From Circinella umbellata (taxonomy: Eukaryota > Mucoromycota > Mucoromycetes > Mucorales > Lichtheimiaceae): DNA of 64,000 nt. Position 1 is the first letter of the stretch. The number at the start of each line of letters is the position of its first letter. Below the pieces are notes generated by a model. That model saw only the letters and a list, made by a program, of their open reading frames with translations. It ran no database searches and was not told the origin of the DNA. The position numbers were made by a program, and so were the translations under genes. Positions 51,741 to 61,300 of the stretch are shown here, piece by piece. The stretch lies in assembly GCA_025093555.1 (NCBI GenBank), contig JAIWNF010000002.1, forward strand, positions 558,001 through 622,000. The letters run 5' to 3'.

Positions 51741-53949
51741 TTAATTTTCATCATCATTGGGAGTTGAAGTAGGATGATGATGATGATGATTACGACGTCT
51801 GCCTAAAAGTGTAGCATTATCCATGTTGAGTTCGAACACTGGTTTCGATTTTCTTGGACTACTGCGCTTTGACTCAGTTTTGTGCGATGGCTTTTCTGAT
51901 CGCAATTGCTGTGTTACTCGGTCACGTTGAATCTTCTGAAGCATATTGCTTGGTCCACCACCACGTGAATCTAATGTGGTACTGCGTGGATTCTCGTCAT
52001 CGTACGATGAATTAGTGGATGTAGATCCAGATGTATCTTCGTCATTGATATAATCGTCTTCGTCATCACTATCGATATTACCCAAAGTATTTGGCATAGG
52101 TGCAACTCCACGTCGTTGCTGTCGTCGTCGAATCTCTTTTCGGCGTGATCGTTCTTCAGCCATACGGTGAACAGCATAAGATACATCAAAAATTTCTCTC
52201 ATAGATGACAAGCCTGAAAATAGATCTCGGCGACGTTGATCTTTTGTTGGGGATGGTTTAGGGATATCGATAGTATCGGTCACGGGTGATAACGGACTCG
52301 TACCTCCGAGCTCTGCAGGTGTCAGCTGTGAAGGAATAATCTCAGTCGCTGCTTCTTCCTTTTCACTTGCTGGTGTTTCTACTGGTGTTACTGAAAATGA
52401 TGCTGTAGGAATATTGTTCGTGCTTAACAACGTACTGCTCGTTCGCATCCAAGGATGATTCATAAATTGCTTAATAGTATATCGTTCTTCAGAGTCAATA
52501 CAAAGTAAATGTTCAATCAAATCCTTGGCTTCTGCTGAAATAGGGTCCCACCATGGGCTAAGGAAAGTATATTGGCCTTTGGCAACTTTTTCTGTCAACA
52601 CTTGAATACTTTCATCATAAAAGGGTGGGAAACCACATAGTAAAGTATATAAAACACATCCTAATGCCCACATATCCACCGATTTAGAATAACGTTCATC
52701 TTTAACAATTTCGGGTGCTGTGTACCCGACAGTACCACATGGTGTCTGGGTATTCTAATAAAAGAAAAAAAAATCCCATGAATATTTTTTTTTTCCAAGT
52801 AGCAGTAGAATAATCTTATTTCTTTACCTGATCCCAAACAACTTTAGATAAGCCAAAGTCTGCAATCTTGACACGTCCAATACCTCCTCCACCAACACCT
52901 TCAATAAACTCGCCTTCATCTTCTTTATCATCATCACCTGGTTGTGTAGGAGGTGGTGCAGAAGTTCGTGGTGCAATTGGAATTGGATCAAATAATAGAT
53001 TTTCTGGTTTTATATCTCTGTTATAAAATATATTAGTACACACATTTGGGTTATATATAGATATCCAAATAAATAAAATATAAAACATAATATCATTACC
53101 GATGAACAACACCCTTTTCTTCGTGCAAATATTGAATTGCTTCTGCAACCTGACGTACACAATGTCGTGCTAAATCTTCGCTAAAATATGTGAAACGTAC
53201 GATTTGATGGAAAAGCTCACCACCTTCACATAACTCTAAAATGATAAAGTAATACTATACAAAACATTTAGTAATTTGTCAGCATATAACAAAATACTCA
53301 TATACATCTTTTAACTCTCATCACTTATTCTTTATAACTTACCCCTTTAGTTTCAATGAATCCTTTAAGTTGTACAATGGATGGATGTTTTAGCGTTCGC
53401 ATAATCTGTACTTCTTTAAGAACGCTTGCTCTCTATAAATTATTTAACAATAATTATTAGTGTATAGCTCTTTTTTTTTTCTTTTAATTTGACCGTTGCA
53501 ACATAGTTTTTATCCTGCATACCTGTTGTGGTTTTAATTCAAATTTGCGAACAGCTTTGATGGCAACTTTTTCTTGAGTCTCCAGGTCCAATGCTTTATA
53601 CACGTTTGAGAATGCACCACTATTTACATAACAATGTAAAAAAAAAAGTTAGTAACACTAAACAATAATAGCAACAAACACAATTTTTTTTATGATTTGA
53701 AACACAATAAAACACATACTCTCCAAGTTTATCCAATAATTTATATCGTTCTAAACCTTCATAAGATGGTAAACGTTGTTTGGCCAAGTTTTCTTCTTCT
53801 ACAAGTCGAGCCACAGCTTCAAATTTTTTTACGTCTTGTTGTGTTAAATCGTCGTCAGGGTTTGATGTATCACTACTATTGTTGCTACCCGACAGTGATA
53901 TATTACGACTGCTACGAATAAAGTTTTTTATTTGGTTGAATACAGACAT
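51741..53949 (-). CDS. Rck2/Srk1-like Ser/Thr protein kinase (CAMK group, MAPK-activated type)
   Basis: Six exons, 53949-53720, 53619-53523, 53432-53343, 53254-53100, 53017-52828 and 52754-51741, give 591 residues. Kinase landmarks: glycine loop LGDGAFSNVY, VAIK (Lys98), GVVHRDIKPEN (Asp192), KIADFGLSK (Asp244), activation loop TPCGTVGYTAPEIV, VDMWALGCVLYTLLCGFPPF and RYTIKQFMNHPW. Between DIKPENLLFD and DFG sits a proline/acidic insert ending in EGVGGGGIGRVK, a hallmark of fungal Rck2/Srk1 kinases. These are phosphorylated by the Hog1/Sty1 stress MAPK and affect translation and the cell cycle. The long S/T/R-rich C-terminus (from about residue 350) fits a regulatory tail and ends in a poly-His/N/D stretch. 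Direct MAPK control is inference. Confidence 0.9.
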
Positions 53950-56012
53950 AATTATTTATTATTACAGTTGTTATTGTTGTTGTTGTTGGGAATGACGTTC
54001 AAGTTATTTTCAATGTGGTCAATTGCAAGTTAAAAAAAAAAGAAAAGAAAGAGGGCAGGTTAATTATTTTTATTCGAGGAACAGAAAAAAAAAAGAAAAA
54101 AAGAATAATGCACAGTTGATTGTGAAAAATAGGTTGCCGAAAAAAAAAAAAAGCTCCGCGTTATTTCATTTTTAGAAAAGTTATGATGTCATAATCATAA
54201 ATGTTAGGTATGAAACAGGCATGTTTCCTTTCTTTGTTTTTCTTTAAACAATATTCTATAAGAATCTTTTTTTTTATTGTGGCGGTGATTATATAAGTCA
54301 TTTTAATATGTTTGCTTTTTTTTTTGTTATATTAAAAATTTCGTATTACAGCCATTTTTACTAAAGGAAAAGAAAACCAAGATCTTAGGAAACTGTAACT
54401 ATAAAACTTTTTTTTTTGCTTTCTTAAAAATATATGTATTTATTAAAAATAGGAAAGAAAGGAGGACATATGATGTCATAATCAAAAAAGAGTTGTAACG
54501 AGGAGGGAAAATTAAGTTTCATGTACAACGGTGCTTGCAGATGTGGTACAAAAGCATGAAGCTAAGGCCAGGTAGACCAATAAACTGACATGGTCAACAT
54601 TTTTTTTTTATATTGAATTGAGTTGTTATCCCAAAAAATAACGAAATCATCGGTATTAAAAACTCATTTTAGATTTTTTTAACATCACTAAATAATTTAT
54701 ATAAATCGAGCATAGGATAAATTCACGCATTCCCTAAATAGAATAAGTACAAGGACTATAAATTATTATTGATTAATAATTATATATAAAGTACGTCAAT
54801 TAATAAGACACAATGGAAGCTAAATCATCTCTGATAATAATGGATCAAAACAATAAACAGGCAATGTGATCTCTTTCTTTACTTTTTTTCGTCACCGCTT
54901 GGCTGTAACTAACCAAAATAATAAACCTTTCATCTTTTTGCTTTTCTTTCGGAGACGAAAAACAACTGGGTTGTGCTAAAACTGTCATCGGAAGATCAAA
55001 TAAGAAGGAAAATATTATTCATTTACTTGAAAAAATTATGCTTGTCAAGATAAAAGAAGTTTTCATTTTACTGTATGACTTTTCGTCTGTCTACCTACTT
55101 TATGAATGAGGTGCATATACACAATGAATTGATCACTATAAATAGATAATAATATATGAATATTACATAGAATGATGAAGAAGAATGGAAAGGAATATCA
55201 CAATCAGCAATACATAAAAATTCGTCAAGTTGTATAATTTTACAGCATAAATCATACGTATACAAGGACGTAAGATGGCCTGAGGTACCTAACGACTTAT
55301 TTATAATAAATATAGGTTGATTAATTTCAAGGTACGAGAAAACAAACAAACATACCGCTTCATTTATTAGAAATCACTTTGAAAATTAATTGTGGTACCT
55401 CTTTTTTCCTCTTCACATGAGGGTTCTCTGGGAATTTTAAGCGTGAGTGACAGCTTAATAATCGGGTATTTTAACTGAAATAGGTGATCACTTCAAGCAA
55501 TGAAGAGCTTTAAGAGAAAAAAAAACTTGGCCTTTATTTACAATTTTTTAATGCTTTTCACATCTGCTTAAGTACCGCCACGGTTTAAGAATAATTAGAT
55601 CTGGTTTCCATAGATAAAATTAATTGATAGTCATTATTCTTATACTTGATCCCAGTAGTACACAAAATATATAGCTTTTACAGCTTATGCACACTATACC
55701 AAAGATATATTCCTGTCTTTTTGGATAGTGGTCTTTTCAATAATTGATAACGTTTATCATAAGATGGATGGACGGGGTAATACAGGCTTTTAGGAGGGGG
55801 AAGAAGAAGTAAATGATAATTTTGATATAGATTTATAAGTTAATCTCGGCCATAACTCGAAAAAATAGTTATATCTTCGAGAGTAGTCACAAAGAGATAT
55901 TACCGATTGTCCTCGAAAAATAAATGGACTTATCGGAAACACTCAGTTTGCCCCCCCAAGCAAGGTCGATATCATTGAGCACAGAGACAAATTCAAGAAC
56001 ACTTATCATATT

Positions 56013-56310
56013 GCTAGAACGGTATCTGACAGACGACTAATCGTCCGCTTGATGAATCTACTATACAACTCTATACTAAAGGCGTAAAGTAATGCTTTTT
56101 TTCTTAAAGCTCACGTATCTTTAGAAAAGAAATACTTGATCCGACATCCATCCTACTCAAGCTTGCCAGAACTTTACCTGATAGGCGACCAATTGTCCAC
56201 TGGATGAAACTACAATTCAACTCTGTAGTACAAAAAGCGTGAAATTATAAAAATGTTTTTTTTGTTAACCTCGCGTACCTTTAAAATAAGAATACTTGAC
56301 CCATACCCAG
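56013..56310 (+). repeat. Decayed direct tandem duplication, period about 152 bp
   Basis: Unit 1 begins GCTAGAACGGTATCTGACAG (56013) and unit 2 GCCAGAACTTTACCTGATAG (56165). Similarity continues through GGATGAA.CTAC.AT.CAACTCT, a T-run, CGTA.CTTTA and TACTTGA.CC, at roughly 70% by eye. No known family. Confidence 0.6.
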
Positions 56311-57113
56311 CCCAACGTCTCATCATATATTCTATCAAAGCTATAGATACATATAAAAAGCAATGATTATCCGTTGGGTTAATTCATTCAGCCCCCTTTC
56401 CCCTTCTTTTTCTGTCTATTCACTCAGGCACACGCACATACACATTTGCAACACAACTCAGTATACCAATACACACCAATGGACACCACAACACTACACT
56501 ACACTACACAGAATACTATGCCTCGTTGCTAGAGCTGTATAGTACTGTCTCGATGGACAGGGTTTAATAACAGCCAGTGACAAGTATTTTCAAAAAAAAA
56601 ATTGATAGAAAATAGAGTTCATAGATGGACGCTATAAAAATAAGTGCACCTTTTCCAACTTTTTTTTGAAAAGAAAATGTTTGCACGAAATAATTGAATA
56701 AGTAAAAAGAGTGGAGAAAGAAACGGGAGCTCATTAAATCCGACATTTGAAGCTTGACGAGGTTGGTTAATAGATGTATTGTCAAAAGAAATAAAACCAA
56801 AGTAGTAAACATGGCTTCCCTTTTTACAAAATGATAAAAAAAACTGGGTCAGGATAAGCGTAGTATTCAATGAGAAGACCAGCTAGCCAACATAACAATT
56901 TTACTGTTAAACCATTATAACCGCTATCTTTGTTATTTATTCTATATAAATCATAAGTAGAAGTAACAAATCCAACTTTTTTTTCTTACAACCGTCAAAT
57001 TTATTGGTACAGCGATAGGTACCTAGCAACGGTCAGGATAAAAATGATTGTTGTTATGTTAATTTAGATACAGAGCAAATGGCTTAATAGGTAACAACAG
57101 CTTCAAAACCTTT

Positions 57114-57497
57114 TTAACCAGCTCTTTTAAATTTACCTGATAATAAAATTGAGAAGCACTTGTCTTTCTTGTATTGTAACGTATAAAAAATTGAAAACAT
57201 TTTCATACGAACAATTATTATTATTTTTATTACAGTATCACAAACAAGTGTGATACGTGATCTTATTGGCTCACGAATGCCATATTTCTGACATTGTTGA
57301 TAGTATAAATATTTCACAAATATTCTAAAATTAAGTCCTTTAGTTCTATCTTTACCTTTTAAATCTTTAAGTCTCTTAACAATTAAATAATTGACCTGAC
57401 AAAAGTTTCGTTGAGCATTAAGTCTCTTGAACTCATTATCAGAAGATTTCTCTTCTGTGGATTCAGATGTAATATTCCTGAATATAAAAACTCCCAC
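57114..57497 (-). pseudogene. Isolated coding-like fragment of unknown origin
   Basis: An open stretch without an ATG at its beginning (GTG at 57497) that contains polar, non-repetitive sequence such as FKRLNAQRNFCQVNYLIVKR and YYQQCQKYGIREPIRSRIT, with possible acceptor (TTCAG/GAATATT, about 57481) and donor (GATACT/GTAATA) signals. It may be one exon of a decayed gene or transposon remnant. No family is recognised. Confidence 0.2.
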
Positions 57498-58345
57498 AAC
57501 CTAAATTTCTATTCTGTTTCATATAATTTATTATTCAAATACATCTATATTATAATAGCGTATTATTTATTATTTATTTTTTACATCTTTATACGAAGTA
57601 CTTCATTAATCACAGTCAATGAACGCTTCTCAGTATGACTGGGGCGAATTTAGTACAGTAATAGCTGAAAACTGGAAGGGCTAATGGTAGAAAATCCAAA
57701 CTAATTTAGTCTGCTTAATAAATCAACTATTATTTGAGCTGTCGTTAGAAAAGCTGTTTTTAGTCTGTTACTTAACTAATTATGTCTACAGTTTATTGAC
57801 TGTCTTGTAAACAATTTAAGGCTTTTCTCCTAGCAGCAACTGCGTGTAAATTACAATCCACTAGTAAAAGGAACAAGTACTGGACATAAAAAACCTATTA
57901 TACGGTAGTTTTTTCAGCTTCTATCATTACCGTTACTACAATACTATGTCTTTGTACAGCTTTATCACACGACAAAATTACTTCTAACTCTTTTCAGATG
58001 ATCAATGATGGAATGTTTATCATATGAATAGTGCATGATTATACCCTTTTTATTAAATATTGTTTATAATTTTAATTAGAGACTCGATGTTACTATTATG
58101 GCACTATATATAGGTACAGTACCAACAAAAGTTATTCATTTTTCTCTCGAATGACACAAAATTCATTGACCATGTTATAATATTCCATAACCTAATTTCA
58201 TGTTATTACTCCTATCTGACGCATTGTTTTATTTATTTATATAAAATACAGCTGCGTAATCCAAAAACGGAAATTTTGTTTTGATAAAAAAAAAATACAG
58301 ACGCGATTTTTTCATTGTTATTATTTTCATATTTACGAAAAAATT

Positions 58346-58360
58346 CGCGTTCGAACGCGT
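58346..58360 (+). promoter_or_regulatory. CGCG palindrome with MluI-box core before FANCD2
   Basis: CGCGTTCGAACGCG (58346-58359) is a perfect 14-bp palindrome. With the next base it contains ACGCGT (58355-58360), the MCB core bound by MBF in G1/S genes, and TTCGCG resembles an E2F half-site. It is 26 bp before the start codon. Another ACGCG lies near 58300. Confidence 0.5.
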
Positions 58361-58385
58361 TTTATTTTATTCTTTGTAAATCGCC

Positions 58386-61300
58386 ATGACTAAAAATACA
58401 TTTATTGAATTATTAAAAGAAGCAGGATGTCTTGTTGATTCAGCTGATACTCGATCCATACTATTTGGTACATGGCCTTTTTTTTTTAAGAAAAAAGTTA
58501 AAATTTATACATTGTGCCCGAAACAAAAAGAAAGGACCATTATTATTGACTTTCATTCTTTTTTTGGGGTAATTCAAGTATCTGAACCCGCATTATTTCG
58601 TAGAGAACTTTCACTTAAAATTAGAAGCGATGCTCAATACCCGGAGAATCTCGATGAATTTTTTGATAGTATGAATGCTTATTTACAAGATGTTGATATC
58701 TTTCGAAAATTTCTATTACCAGCAACACTTTCAGCTCATTTAATGGATAATAGAAGGTAAATTATAAAATAATATGAATTTTCTTTCCCTGCATAAATTT
58801 ATATTTATATTTTTTTTATATGTTTGTATTATATAGAACAAGTGCCTTGGAAAGCGCTATAAAAACATTACTTGGTATTGACATTATTCAACCAACGTTA
58901 ATAACTTACTTATTAGAAAGATTACCAGAATTTTACGATGAACTGGAAAATGAGTATGTATAATTTAATACAAAATAAAGGAAAATCAAGATTAATTTTT
59001 TAATTATGTTATACAGTAACTCAAGTTCCTGTACTGCTCGATTAATCCTTCATCAACTTCGTTGGTCAGAATATATTGTTGAACCACAAGCACTTACTGG
59101 AAAATTAATTGAGGTAATTATTAACAATAATAATAATTAATATATTGATTATTTATAAATGTATATTGATTATTGTAAAAGGTTATTCAAATCACGCCTA
59201 CTGTAATTCAACATGAAATTATTACATCACTTCCAGATATCATTAATGATTCAGAGCACAAGGTAAAAACAAAGAGAGTGGATAAAAGAAATGAATGGAT
59301 TACATGTTTAATAATAAGGGATTTAAAATAGCCAATTGTAGTATATTTAAAAGAATTAATGCATGAGAATACTGAATTAACAGTACCTATATTGGATGCT
59401 CTTTCTAATCTTACTCTTCATTCTGAAAGCTTGGTAATGTATCATTTTATATGTTCAAATTAATAATATATTATTTTGTGGATGAGTTTAATGAATAATA
59501 ATAATACTAATGCTAATAATAGGAAGATGTACGAGAAACAGTGCTGGATCGTTTAGAATCAGCAGAATTAGATGATTTAGCTGTGATTATTAAATTTTTA
59601 TTACATACTGCCAAACCACATAATATTGATGTAGTTATTCATGGTATAAGGGATAAATTGGATTTTCGTTCTCTTGGAAAATCTACAATGTCAAATACAA
59701 CACGAAAGGTCAAACAATCACCAGAAGCACTTATTATTGGTAAGAAATTCTAAATAATAAATTAATTCATTATATATTATAAGGGTAAAAAAAAGGATAG
59801 GGGAAGGGTATATATATATATCAATGGATGATACATATAAATATATAATAAATATATAGAATCGATTAAATTGGGATTACAATTTCATAAATTTGTATGT
59901 GATGCATGGGTCAAATCAATTACTGCACTACAAACTAAGGTAAAAAAAAATTGGTTTACCTCTTGAGTTCATAAAATAATTTAATTAATCTATTATACTT
60001 TTGTATACAGCCTGCTCACAAGATTATTGACGTTTTGGTCCTCTTTATCTTACATTCAATGACATCAACTAAAAAGAAAGCTGAATTGATTTTCAGAAAG
60101 AAAATATCAACTGGTCTTATTACATCTTCTCTATTACAAGAATCCGTTCTTCAGCATCCACATGCTTTAGCTAGGTAATATATCTATATAACGTTAAAAA
60201 ATTATATTATCTTATTTATAATATTCAACGAAACCCTCCGTATATTTAGTTATTGGAACACAATCCTTTCATTATCAGAAAGTTTATTACGATCATCTCA
60301 GCAAGATAGTGTGGTAATTCCATGCTCCAGTGCTCTGTATATTAGTTCATTTAAGTCAAGCGATGCATATTATCGACAGGTATTATTTTGAGATATAAGT
60401 ATGCATATATGTATATAAACTAAGTAAACCACTTTTTTTTATATTTATATAGGAAATCATTGGCTCCTTGGTAACCCATATTGGAAGTGGCTCAATATCC
60501 TTTTTTTTTTTTTTTACTTTGGCATTATCGCTTAATCATTTCCAACAGATATGTTATATTATATATATCTCCTTAACCCATGATTATTTTGTTTCTACGC
60601 TATAGAAATGGATGTTGCTTTAGATATACTTCTTCATTTAGCACAAAATGATGTTGATAATATGGCAGTCTATGATGTATTTATCAAAGGTATTCTAGAT
60701 TATTTAGATAATCTTACGTTATCCCAAATTAGAATACTCTTCAATATTTTTAGTCTCTTATCACTCATCGTAAGTGTAATAGTATTATTCTTATTAGTAT
60801 TACTCTTTAAAAAAGAAGTTACTTATTCTAATTCGATATATAATTTTATCTAGGGAAGTAATCGTAAAGGAACTAATTCAAGTCTTTGGGCCGAAATTCA
60901 TATTGTTATTCGTAAACAGCTTTCTAATCCTCGAGAAAAATATAAAAAAATTGGTATTGTTGCAAGTTTGGCTGCTGTTAACGTAATGGCATCTGCTAAA
61001 TTATGTGCTGAAGATCAAGTTGGTGCTGGATCAAGTAGTACACAACGTATGTAAACAAAAGAAAGTAGTAGCATACACATGTTGTCTTCTCAAAGAAACG
61101 ATACAAAATTAGATATTCAACACCTTTTCTTGTTTTTTTTAGATGAAGTATCAATTGATGATGCACATAGACATCCACTTATTCGACCTGCTATGCAACT
61201 AATTGAAATGACTTTACAAAACTGTCAAGAATATCCGGTAAGGAAATCATTAATACTTTTTAGATGAATAAGCGACAAAACTAGATATTTCATTCAACTG

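Larger units (their letters stand above)
53950..58385. other. Gene-poor region between kinase and FANCD2
   Basis: About 4.4 kb. Contents: T/A-rich leader of the kinase; a decayed tandem duplication (56013-56310); a promoter-like stretch with a TATA-like box near 56349, a CT-rich then CA-rich tract (56390-56520) and no following ORF; an isolated minus-strand coding-like frame (57114-57497); and the FANCD2 promoter with a CGCG palindrome. No tRNA or rRNA is seen. Confidence 0.4.

Noticed and set aside
58386..58760. Reading FANCD2 exons 1 and 2 as one continuous frame
   Set aside because: The read-through adds about 37 low-complexity residues absent from the family; removing 58468-58578 as a GT-AG intron restores collinearity in phase.
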